A stretch of DNA of 35,379 nt from Bacteroidales bacterium. GTDB taxonomy: Bacteria; Bacteroidota; Bacteroidia; Bacteroidales; B18-G4. Under the pieces are notes generated by a model. It did not search any database, was not told the DNA's origin, and saw only the letters and a program-made list of their open reading frames with translations. Location of the stretch: the NCBI GenBank assembly GCA_021107535.1, contig JAIOSQ010000159.1, positions 1-35,379 on the forward strand, in the 5' to 3' direction. Positions 1-6,539 of this stretch are shown here, in pieces. How positions within the stretch are numbered: position 1 is the stretch's first letter; every line of letters starts with the position of its first letter. A program made the translations under genes and the position numbers.

Positions 1-964
1 AAAAAACATCAAGGTCAGCATTGTCAAGGATCCCAAGTCCCCGTTTGACTACCTCAAGCTCAAAATAATACCCTAGCAGCGGGTATGATTTAAAGTCGCG
101 GTGATCACTTCTGTAGCTATAAGCAAGCGATAAATATTGGAGTTTGGTTTTATCATTAACCGAAAACCCGGGATTGATCATTAGAAGAGTGTCGGCAAAA
201 TTCATGAAATTATATTCGAGCCGGAAAGTTTGTGTATTATAGATCTCTTTGCGATAGATCAGGCTGACATACGATTTTACCATATCCATCACATAATGAT
301 CTTCATCCTTGTAATAGTGCAGTTTATTGATCGAATCTATAACCGGCACTTCCCTGGTCCTGCCATAATTGACTCCAATGCCCAGTCCCAGGGTTTCTTT
401 TTTATTCAGGTATGGAATGGTATAATGGAGCCCATATTGCTCATTATAACCAAACTTCAGGATAAATTCAAGGTTTTCCTTACGGCCCCTGAAATTTTCC
501 CACCGCATAGCGACCCCGTAGCTCAGCCTCGTCAGGTCTCTGTTTTCAGTCCACCATGTATTAAAATTGCGGTCGGCAAATTCAACGATGGGCCACGGCC
601 ATATATACCAGCGCTCTGTGAAGGAAAATGTGATATCAAGGCAGGCCGGATTTTCTTCAGCACTTTTGCTTTCCACATTTACAAAATTAAAAAGGGAAGT
701 GTTCAGCAGGTTTTCACGGCTCTTCTCCATAAGAAGATGCAGTTGTGAGCTTGGAAGGGTATCCCCTTTTCTGAACATCAGTTCCCGGTCGATGATGCGG
801 TCCTTTGTAATCTTATTTCCCTCATAGGAAATACTGTTGATGATAAGCAGACTGTCATGCTCAGGATCGTTCTGAGCAAAGACATTCAGCTGTGATCCTG
901 CCATAGCGATCAGGATCAGTATCGAAAAGAGGCCATGCCACCGGTGATGAAGTAATTTTCCCAA
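1..964 (-). CDS. Omp85/BamA-family outer membrane protein, partial (C-terminus off the left edge)
   Basis: An open frame runs on the minus strand from 964 to the window edge, giving 321 codons without a stop. The only start that yields a full signal peptide is a TTG at 964: a basic head (KLLHHRWH), a hydrophobic core at about residues 11-22, and an FAQ cleavage site near residue 31. A single POTRA-like segment follows (about 40-117, with SISYEGNKITKDRIIDRELM and the RKGD turn), then alternating aromatic beta-strand sequence from about 120 that looks like the surface-antigen/Omp85 barrel. Family knowledge: such proteins insert or translocate substrates in the outer membrane; one POTRA is fewer than BamA has, so I do not call it bamA. 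It lies 267 nt downstream of the CBS gene on the same strand, and no TAnnTTTG promoter was seen in that gap. An internal ATG at residue 21 is a poorer start because it would cut the signal peptide. Confidence 0.8.
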   Translation of the reverse strand, partial: MGKLLHHRWHGLFSILILIAMAGSQLNVFAQNDPEHDSLLIINSISYEGNKITKDRIIDRELMFRKGDTLPSSQLHLLMEKSRENLLNTSLFNFVNVESKSAEENPACLDITFSFTERWYIWPWPIVEFADRNFNTWWTENRDLTRLSYGVAMRWENFRGRKENLEFILKFGYNEQYGLHYTIPYLNKKETLGLGIGVNYGRTREVPVIDSINKLHYYKDEDHYVMDMVKSYVSLIYRKEIYNTQTFRLEYNFMNFADTLLMINPGFSVNDKTKLQYLSLAYSYRSDHRDFKSYPLLGYYFELEVVKRGLGILDNADLDVF

Positions 965-1231
965 TACCCTAAGCCAGATAAACTGGAAAACACAAAATCC
1001 AAAAGACAAAATCCAAATAAATTCCAATTTACAGACCATTAAATTCCAAACCTGCTTTCTCCGACTGCGTGCCGCATAATGCCTTAGCGCAGCGCCGGCG
1101 GCAAGCCTTTGGCGGCCGATGGGTGGTGCAAGGGAATAGAGGCAGGCATGTAATGGGGGGTTTTGATAGATCATTGCGATTTGTAATTTTCTGCCAAAAA
1201 ATACACGAATATTATTAATTAGATACGAAAA
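965..1231. other. Intergenic region with AT-rich simple repeat and a GC-rich block
   Basis: The left part (about 985-1050) is degenerate simple sequence built on aaatcca/attccaa words. The part at 1062-1135 is distinctly GC-rich and holds AGCGCCGGCGGCAAGCC followed by TTTGGCGG (1091-1115), which resembles a stretch just before the tRNA-Gln gene (11968-11990). No gene or clear promoter was found. Confidence 0.5.
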
Positions 1232-1894
1232 TTAAACATTCAGGAAATTCATAAGTGAATCGAAGCGGTCTTTCAAGTCACCGGGATCTTCTTCCTCTCC
1301 ATATGAAGCTTTGATAGAATAATCGTACCTGTTAAATGTATTGGTAACCTGAGAAATATCCTGTTTATTGATTTTCAGGATCACCTCCATTATGGTAGAA
1401 TCTATCCTTGAGGTAATGTACATGCTCAGGATCTTCGCATCATTAGACTCGACGATCTGAGCAATCTCTGAAAGGCTGTAATCATTCTGGCTCATTTCCA
1501 ATACCAGTATTGCCCCGGGATTCTGAATGGCAGTCATCATTGCCAGCTTATCTGTGAGGACCTGCAAGCTGATTACCCCAAGGTAGTTTTCATTGTCATC
1601 AACAACCGGAAGCAGGCTCAGGTGATGATCTGTTATCATCCTGATCACATCAAAGATATGCTGGTAATCATTGATCATCGGCCTGGAAAGAGATAATTTC
1701 ACATTTCCGACAGGCGTTGCGGGATCCACTCCTGTGTCAATATCAGATTCGGATACAAGGCCGAGGTATGAGCGGTTGTTTACCACCGGCAGGTGTGAAA
1801 CCTTGTATTCATCCATCATTTGAAGAGCCGTTTCAACGATATCGGAGGTTTTCAGGGGAACAATTATATCACTTAATAATTCTGAAGCTATCAT
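1232..1894 (-). CDS. CBS-domain protein with C-terminal ACT-like region
   Basis: This 220-residue soluble protein has two CBS motifs in tandem: residues about 5-55 (VSHLPVVNNRSYLGLVSESD) and about 70-120 (HLSLLPVVDDNENYLGVISL). The remaining 90 or so residues look like an ACT-type regulatory fold. CBS pairs bind adenine nucleotides and usually sense energy state or regulate an attached or partner protein; the partner here is unknown. It starts with ATG 11 nt after the rsgA stop, so it is probably the last gene of a cupin-rsgA-CBS operon. No catalytic domain is attached, so a specific function cannot be given. Confidence 0.85.
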   Translation of the reverse strand: MIASELLSDIIVPLKTSDIVETALQMMDEYKVSHLPVVNNRSYLGLVSESDIDTGVDPATPVGNVKLSLSRPMINDYQHIFDVIRMITDHHLSLLPVVDDNENYLGVISLQVLTDKLAMMTAIQNPGAILVLEMSQNDYSLSEIAQIVESNDAKILSMYITSRIDSTIMEVILKINKQDISQVTNTFNRYDYSIKASYGEEEDPGDLKDRFDSLMNFLNV

Positions 1895-1905
1895 AGCATT
1901 TATAT

Positions 1906-2820
1906 TTATCGGTTTTCATCAGACATGATCCGAATATATCCGTTGTATCTCATTTTGCTTATCTTTCCATTTTTTACGGCTTCTTTTACCGCACATCCGG
2001 GTTCGTGAAGGTGGGTACAATTTGTATACCTGCAGGAATGCATCAGGGCCCGCATTTCAGGGTAACGTTCAGCCAGTGTACTTTTTTCAAGGTCGTACAG
2101 GCCGAATTCCTTGATCCCGGGCGTATCAATAATAAAGCCACCGAAAGATAAGTTGAACATTCTTGCAAAAGTTGTGGTGTGCACCCCTTTGAGATGTGCT
2201 TTGGATATTGCCTGGATTTTAAGGTTCAGGCCGGGTTCTATACAATTTATCAGGGCAGATTTCCCAACACCTGAGTGCCCGGCAATAAGTGAAACCTTAT
2301 CTTTCAAAATCTCTTTTACCATCTCTGTTCGATCTCCTGTCAATGCTGACACGCAGAAACAGGGATACCCGGCAGCCGTGTATATTTCCACAAGTCCGGC
2401 GAGTTCATTCATCTTTTCCTTTTTATATATATCTGTTTTATTGAAGATGATCACAGCAGGAATATGATAGGCCTCGGCAGTGATAAGAAAGCGATCGATA
2501 AAGCCGGTGGAGGTACGTGGCTCTGCCAGTGTTACAATAATGATGGCCTGATCGAGGTTTGCAGCAAGAATTTGCGATACTTTGGATAATTTTGTTGCTT
2601 TACGGATGATATAATTTTTCCTTGGATGAATATTTGTGATCATACCCGTATTTTCCTCCCCAAGAACCCGAAAATCTACATGATCACCCACGGCAATGGG
2701 ATTTGTGGTTTTTATTCCACTGACTTTGAATTTCCCCCTGAGCTTACAATCGGTAAGCGTTCCGTCAGGGCTTAAAACATTGTACCAGCTTCCTGTAGAT
2801 TTGATTACAATTCCTTCCAA
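1906..2820 (-). CDS. rsgA: Ribosome small subunit-dependent GTPase RsgA
   Basis: A 304-residue circularly permuted GTPase, normal length for the family. The N-terminal OB fold starts with IKSTGSWYNVL (6-16). The G motifs come in permuted order: NKTD (127-130, G4), SAL (158-160, G5), GHSGVGKS (181-188, G1), TTT (215-217, G2) and DTPG (232-235, G3). A zinc-binding knuckle follows with C263, C268, H270 and C276. RsgA acts in late 30S maturation, releasing other factors on GTP hydrolysis. The start is TTG: an in-frame TAA lies six codons upstream, no ATG is available, and this start gives the standard N-terminus. It is 11 nt from the upstream cupin and 11 nt from the downstream CBS gene, consistent with one operon. 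Confidence 0.95.
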   Translation of the reverse strand: MEGIVIKSTGSWYNVLSPDGTLTDCKLRGKFKVSGIKTTNPIAVGDHVDFRVLGEENTGMITNIHPRKNYIIRKATKLSKVSQILAANLDQAIIIVTLAEPRTSTGFIDRFLITAEAYHIPAVIIFNKTDIYKKEKMNELAGLVEIYTAAGYPCFCVSALTGDRTEMVKEILKDKVSLIAGHSGVGKSALINCIEPGLNLKIQAISKAHLKGVHTTTFARMFNLSFGGFIIDTPGIKEFGLYDLEKSTLAERYPEMRALMHSCRYTNCTHLHEPGCAVKEAVKNGKISKMRYNGYIRIMSDENR

Positions 2821-2831
2821 TAGCCTGTCTG

Positions 2832-3101
2832 TTACTTAAATCTGTAATGTTTGCGTATGCTTTTCTTGATATCCCAGATACAGTTCAATCCGTCCCGGAA
2901 AGTCACAAAGTCCCCGGGCTTGATATGGACAGTTCCATCCGGAGTCTCTACATCAACCTCCCCCTCAAGGATATAGCATTCTTCATCCCCATCGTATGTC
3001 CAGTCGAAACGTGAGATTTCCTTTTCCCATACCGGCCAGCTTTTGATCCGGCGTTTTTCGATTTCTTCCGGCCCAAGATTTTCAATTATCACCTTTGCCA
3101 T
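2832..3101 (-). CDS. Small cupin protein (DUF861/Cupin_3 type)
   Basis: An 89-residue protein of a single cupin barrel, with EECYILEGEVDVETPDG and the second motif region HIKPGDFVTF. Homologues are small plant-germin-like cupins of the DUF861 (Cupin_3) family; no reaction can be assigned. The frame stays open back to 3188, but I place the start at ATG 3101 (MAKVIIENLG). A promoter of Bacteroidetes type lies at 3129-3161, inside the longer frame, and the extra residues are not cupin-like. First gene of the rsgA operon. Confidence 0.8.
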   Translation of the reverse strand: MAKVIIENLGPEEIEKRRIKSWPVWEKEISRFDWTYDGDEECYILEGEVDVETPDGTVHIKPGDFVTFRDGLNCIWDIKKSIRKHYRFK

Positions 3102-3128
3102 AATACAAATATTATTATTTAATTTATA

Positions 3129-3161
3129 CAAAGGTACATTAATGAAACTCACTGCGGCAAA
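3129..3161 (-). promoter_or_regulatory. Promoter of the cupin-rsgA-CBS operon
   Basis: On the minus strand a TTTG box (3158-3161) is followed after 21 nt by TACCTTTG (3129-3136), matching the Bacteroidetes consensus TTTG / TAnnTTTG with usual spacing. The expected start of transcription is about 20 nt before the ATG at 3101. Confidence 0.7.
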
Positions 3162-3191
3162 CAGCGGAGTATCTTTATGTGATTTCACACA

Positions 3192-3215
3192 TTTTTTGCC
3201 TCAAGAGGCGGGGAA
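3192..3215. repeat. Short palindromic repeat, copy 1 (T6 then GCCTCAAGAGGC)
   Basis: A T6 run followed by the inverted repeat GCCTC-AA-GAGGC and GGGGAA. The same 24-nt pattern recurs at 33057-33080 with 21 of 24 positions identical. Function unknown. Confidence 0.4.
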
Positions 3216-3257
3216 TATTAAGCTGTCCCTTGTGTTGGTGTGGGCGGTAGGCGGTGG

Positions 3258-3336
3258 GCGGTACGGGGGTGAATAATTTACAGTATACAATTTACAGTTT
3301 ACAATTTACAAGGTACAGCACTCTGCCTGCCGTTAA
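3258..3336 (+). repeat. 79-bp direct repeat, left copy, next to hipA
   Basis: This copy matches 5166-5244 at 77 of 79 positions, in the same orientation. Its centre is an internal 14-bp tandem (AATTTACAGTATAC, AATTTACAGTTTAC, AATTTACAAGG). G-rich degenerate words (gcggtag/gcggtgg) precede it, and one cgttaatcagttaatcgttaat block follows at 3353-3375. The two copies enclose hipBA. Confidence 0.85.
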
Positions 3337-3449
3337 CCATAAATCGTTAATCAGTTAATCGTTAATGATTATAGGTCAAAGACAGAAAAGTGAAACCTTG
3401 ACGGGTAATGTTGTGTTGGTATGGTAACTGGCTGAATTATTCGACGGAA

Positions 3450-4667
3450 TCACCCGATCACCCTGGCGATCAAATCACGCGACACTTTACTAACTCCGGC
3501 ATCTTTTGCATAATTCTGCCAGTTGATAATTACTTCACGAACTTCATCCAGGATATGATCGGGATTCTTTATGCCAAACTGTTCGCCAAGAGATAGTAAT
3601 TGGGTAGCACCCGGGTTTTTGCTTTCGCCATCAACCATGGTGCTGTGATGGCCATGGGAAGAATAAGAAAATGTGAGATCAAAGGCTGGGGCAAAAGTCC
3701 ACCGGCCTTTAGCATCCATCAGGAATGCAAAGTTTTTGCTGTGATCGTCGCGGTTGTGGGCAAACACATTAAAAGCTGCCAGTCTTAAGATCTTATCATA
3801 GGCCGCAACATGTCTCTCCAACGTGAAAGCAGCATCCATCAGGTGGCCATAATCCATACTGCTCAGGCTATAATTATCATGCATCAGCCCTGAAGCCGAG
3901 TGCATATGCAAGCGTTCTGCACCTTTTCGGTCGAAGCGTTTTGTGCCAAAATATGCTCTCCCTGACTTTCCGGTGAACAGCCTTGACTCACTCATATGAA
4001 TGCCGGCACACACGGCCATCAAATAATAAGCATACTCAATATTGGCAATGTCAGGCCGATCGACCGATGCGGGGAATTTGACAATCCAGTGCTCATACCC
4101 TTCCGGTAAAGTTTCTTCGTCTCTAATGAAATGATCAGTTTCGGGATTGTATCCAACAAGTATCTTGGGCCTGGCTCCCCCGGAAGAACCTCCCAGGCGA
4201 AAGAGATCATCAAGAGCAACAGCACCTTTTCCCTCAATGGCCTGCTTAACCTGGCCAGCTATCTCATCAAGACCAGATATGCCGGGGGCATCTTTCCCGT
4301 GCCAGATTTCCGGACGGTAAATCAGTGCACCCATCCCGGTCCGGCCAACATAAGACAGACGGTCGAGCGGGTTGATCTGTTCAGGCAGGATGCCTTTGGC
4401 CGCCAGGATCCTGTCGAGCAACAGGCGTCCCCAGCCATCAGGGAGTGAGTCGAAGAACACTCCATGCAGGCCTTCAAAGAAATCAACCTCCGCCTGCATT
4501 ATCTTTTCATTGAGTGGTAATTTAAAAGGTGATATCTGCAGTCCAAAACGTATAAATTCCGCGTTATAACGAAAGTAGATCCTGGCACTATTGCGCACCA
4601 GTTCTCCTACTTCCATTTCCTCTCCTCCAAAATGTATTGAAACAAATAATTTGTCTACATCAGGCAT
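3450..4667 (-). CDS. hipA: HipA-family serine/threonine kinase toxin
   Basis: A 405-residue HipA-type kinase with all key motifs. The N-terminal domain (LSYVGRTGMGALIY, 104-117) precedes the kinase core: Gly-rich GGSSGGARPK (159-168), the ATP-anchoring lysine in VKFP (196-199), RFDR (244-247), catalytic NRDDHSKN (305-312) and metal-binding APAFDL (326-331). E. coli HipA phosphorylates glutamyl-tRNA synthetase, halts growth and promotes persistence; the target here is not known. No frameshift or motif loss is seen, so the toxin looks intact. It starts 5 nt after the antitoxin stop, so the pair is one transcript. The hipBA block lies between two near-identical 79-bp repeats, suggesting a module gained or moved as a unit. 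Confidence 0.93.
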   Translation of the reverse strand: MPDVDKLFVSIHFGGEEMEVGELVRNSARIYFRYNAEFIRFGLQISPFKLPLNEKIMQAEVDFFEGLHGVFFDSLPDGWGRLLLDRILAAKGILPEQINPLDRLSYVGRTGMGALIYRPEIWHGKDAPGISGLDEIAGQVKQAIEGKGAVALDDLFRLGGSSGGARPKILVGYNPETDHFIRDEETLPEGYEHWIVKFPASVDRPDIANIEYAYYLMAVCAGIHMSESRLFTGKSGRAYFGTKRFDRKGAERLHMHSASGLMHDNYSLSSMDYGHLMDAAFTLERHVAAYDKILRLAAFNVFAHNRDDHSKNFAFLMDAKGRWTFAPAFDLTFSYSSHGHHSTMVDGESKNPGATQLLSLGEQFGIKNPDHILDEVREVIINWQNYAKDAGVSKVSRDLIARVIG

Positions 4668-4672
4668 AGCAA

Positions 4673-4957
4673 TTACGATTTGTTCGTGAATAGTTTTTCA
4701 ATATCCCGGATATCTTCACCGGGCTGTAGTATCCCATCGAATTCATCCAGGCGGCCCAGGATATGAAGAAGTTTTAAAAATGATTCCAGGGATATCTTTC
4801 CGCTTGCTTCAAATCGTTTCAAGCTGCCCAGAGATACGCCTGAGCGTTCTGCCAGATTGGACTGGGACAGGCTTGCAAGCTTTCGGAGCATTCGAATTTT
4901 TTGGGCAGTACTCCTAAGGACTTCCGGTGGAAGCTTTTTAAGACTAAATTTACTCAT
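4673..4957 (-). CDS. hipB: HipB-like XRE-family antitoxin
   Basis: A 94-residue protein with a helix-turn-helix of the XRE/Cro type at about residues 17-65: TAQKIRMLRKLASLSQSNLA then SGVSLGSLKRFEASGKISLE. It should bind the operator and neutralise HipA. An in-frame ATG at 4978 would add seven residues, but that codon overlaps the -7 promoter element (4976-4983), so transcription should begin downstream of it. I therefore use ATG 4957 (MSKFSLKKL). Gene order antitoxin-toxin, with 5 nt between, is usual for hipBA. The protein is expected to repress its own operon through the TAGCTAATATTTTATC repeats. Confidence 0.88.
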   Translation of the reverse strand: MSKFSLKKLPPEVLRSTAQKIRMLRKLASLSQSNLAERSGVSLGSLKRFEASGKISLESFLKLLHILGRLDEFDGILQPGEDIRDIEKLFTNKS

Positions 4958-4959
4958 AA

Positions 4960-4975
4960 TAGCTAATATTTTATC
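4960..4975. promoter_or_regulatory. Putative HipB operator O1
   Basis: Sixteen bases TAGCTAATATTTTATC, identical to 5001-5016. It covers the likely transcription start of hipBA, so binding there would block initiation. Confidence 0.55.
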
Positions 4976-4983
4976 CAAAAATA
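4976..4983 (-). promoter_or_regulatory. hipBA promoter, -7 element TATTTTTG
   Basis: TATTTTTG on the minus strand fits TAnnTTTG. The expected -33 region (about 5004-5008) falls inside the second operator copy. The first operator copy directly adjoins the -7 element on its downstream side. Confidence 0.65.
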
Positions 4984-5000
4984 CAAATATTAATTCGTAT

Positions 5001-5016
5001 TAGCTAATATTTTATC
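5001..5016. promoter_or_regulatory. Putative HipB operator O2
   Basis: Exact second copy of the 16-bp O1 sequence, 41 bp away (about four helical turns), lying over the -33 region. A weaker GCTAATTTT word follows at 5026-5034. Confidence 0.55.
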
Positions 5017-5165
5017 TATTTATTTGCTAATTTTCCTTCAAATCTTAATATATGAGATAGATAATTTTCGCTTTTCCCCTTAATCTCCCGCCAGTTGGAT
5101 GAGGTGGTGTTGGTGCTGTAAAGGGGGCATGAGGTGTGCGGTGTGCGGTGCACGGTGCGCGGTAC

Positions 5166-5244
5166 GCGGTACGGGGGTGAAAAATTTACAGTATACAATT
5201 TACAGTTTACAATTTATAAGGTACAGCACTCTGCCTGCCGTTAA
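5166..5244 (+). repeat. 79-bp direct repeat, right copy, between hipBA and dprA
   Basis: This is the partner of 3258-3336 and differs from it at two positions. It is preceded by a degenerate G-rich tandem (gcggtgt/gcggtac words, 5132-5172) and followed directly by the cagttaat tandem that ends at the dprA stop codon. Confidence 0.85.
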
Positions 5245-5299
5245 TCGTTAATCAGTTAATCAGTTAATCAGTTAATCAGTTAATCAGTTAATCGTTAAT
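5245..5299 (+). repeat. Tandem repeat of an 8-bp unit (cagttaat)
   Basis: About six units of CAGTTAAT lie between flanking cgttaatc words, ending at the dprA stop codon. The corresponding place after the left 79-bp copy holds only one such unit, so the copy number differs between the two sites. Confidence 0.75.
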
Positions 5300-6495
5300 C
5301 ATTTCCGAATTTCATAGAGTTTCCCCGGCAAAGCGGTGATGACCCCTTCAAATTCAAGTTTTAGCAGGACTGAAGCAGCTTTCGAAGCACCCAATCCGCA
5401 GATGATCACGATGTCGTCAACAGATGCCCGCGTTTTTTCAGCAATGATGCTTAGTATTTTCTGTTCATCAGGGGAATGTCTTTTCAGCAAGTCAGCCTGA
5501 TTTTTCTTTTTGACAGCGGGGCCCTCCCAGCCCATGGAGTACCTGATATCGTCGGCCGACCTGGCAAGGGCAGCAATATTTCTTCGGATGAGCAGATGAC
5601 ATCCATCCGAAAATTTGTCATGCACTTTCCCCGGTACAGCAAATACGTCCCTGTTATAGGAATTTGCAATATCCGCTGTGATCACTGCACCGCCTTTTTT
5701 AGCTGACTCTACGACCAGCACGGCATCGGAGAGGCCTGCGATGATCCTGTTTCTCTTGGGAAAGTTTTCCCTGTCGGGTTTTGAATTGCTCATGAACTCA
5801 GTAATCAGGCCGCCCTGTTTCAGCATACGCACAGCCATGCTTCTGTTTTCCATTGGATAGATCCTGTCCAGGCCATGGCCCAGAACCCCGACAGTATTCA
5901 ATCCATAAGACAATGCCTTTCGATGAGCACAGCTGTCAATGCCATAGGCCATGCCACTTATGATCAGCACATCATCCCCTGCAAAGCCCTTTATGATCTC
6001 TTCGCAAACACGCCGGCCATAGGAGCTTGCCTGCCTGGTTCCCACAATGGCCAGCATCTTCTTTTGCATAAAATTTTCAACTCCTTTATAATATAATAGC
6101 AAGGGACTGTCAACACAATGTTTCAATCTTATTGGATAGTCATCGTCGTAATAATATAAAGGTGTGATCCTGCTGTTCCTGACAAAGATCACTTCCTGCT
6201 CAGCCCGTTGCAGGATTTCCTTGAAATTTACATCCCGGCCCAGGAGTTTTATCATACCCGGAATCTTTAGTAATTCGCTTTTAGGTTTTTTGAATACTGC
6301 TTCGGGGTCGCCGCACCATGAGATCAGCTTTTTAGCATTCATGTGGCCTATGCCGGGGATCAGTGTTATAGCGATCCGGTAAAGCAGCATTTCCTCTTTT
6401 TCAGGCATCATATGGATACAGTTTATTTCTATCTTTGTATAAGGTTCCCTTTGTCCCTGGATTATTAACAGTTCGTCTATACTATTAATATTCAT
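5299..6495 (-). CDS. dprA: DNA-processing protein DprA (Smf)
   Basis: A 398-residue protein with the complete DprA layout: an N-terminal helix-hairpin-helix/SAM-like part (about 36-110), a Rossmann domain, and a C-terminal winged helix (about 330-398). Rossmann signatures are VGTRQAS (151-157), SGMAYGID (180-187), NFPKRNRIIAGLS (244-256) and KGGAVITA (267-274). DprA loads RecA on incoming single-stranded DNA during natural transformation. The ATG at 6495 is preceded by GGAGGTGA, a rare strong Shine-Dalgarno site for this phylum, and by a TATTTTTG promoter; this supports the long N-terminus over the ATG codons at residues 29-30. The gene diverges from the glycosyltransferase with 44 bp between starts. 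The repeat tract abuts its stop codon. Confidence 0.94.
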   Translation of the reverse strand: MNINSIDELLIIQGQREPYTKIEINCIHMMPEKEEMLLYRIAITLIPGIGHMNAKKLISWCGDPEAVFKKPKSELLKIPGMIKLLGRDVNFKEILQRAEQEVIFVRNSRITPLYYYDDDYPIRLKHCVDSPLLLYYKGVENFMQKKMLAIVGTRQASSYGRRVCEEIIKGFAGDDVLIISGMAYGIDSCAHRKALSYGLNTVGVLGHGLDRIYPMENRSMAVRMLKQGGLITEFMSNSKPDRENFPKRNRIIAGLSDAVLVVESAKKGGAVITADIANSYNRDVFAVPGKVHDKFSDGCHLLIRRNIAALARSADDIRYSMGWEGPAVKKKNQADLLKRHSPDEQKILSIIAEKTRASVDDIVIICGLGASKAASVLLKLEFEGVITALPGKLYEIRK

Positions 6496-6507
6496 TTTCG
6501 CAAAATG

Positions 6508-6515
6508 TCACCTCC
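6508..6515 (-). promoter_or_regulatory. Strong Shine-Dalgarno site of dprA (GGAGGTGA)
   Basis: GGAGGTGA lies 12 nt before the ATG at 6495. It supports that start, although the spacing is somewhat long. Confidence 0.55.
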
Positions 6516-6519
6516 AATG

Positions 6520-6527
6520 CAAAAATA
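6520..6527 (-). promoter_or_regulatory. dprA promoter, -7 element TATTTTTG
   Basis: TATTTTTG on the minus strand, 24 nt upstream of the dprA ATG. No good TTTG box at -33 was seen; that area lies in the start of the divergent gene. Confidence 0.5.
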
Positions 6528-6539
6528 TTTTCTGATATT

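Noticed and set aside
230-748. 172-codon plus-strand frame at the left end
   Set aside because: It is opposite the Omp85-like gene, whose frame shows a signal peptide and barrel pattern; the plus-strand product has none.
3102-3188. Longer cupin start at 3188
   Set aside because: The promoter with correct spacing lies inside this extension.
4958-4978. Longer hipB start at ATG 4978
   Set aside because: The codon overlaps the -7 promoter element, so it should not be in the mRNA.
5245-5299. CRISPR array
   Set aside because: The 8-bp units repeat directly without spacers, and no cas gene is near.
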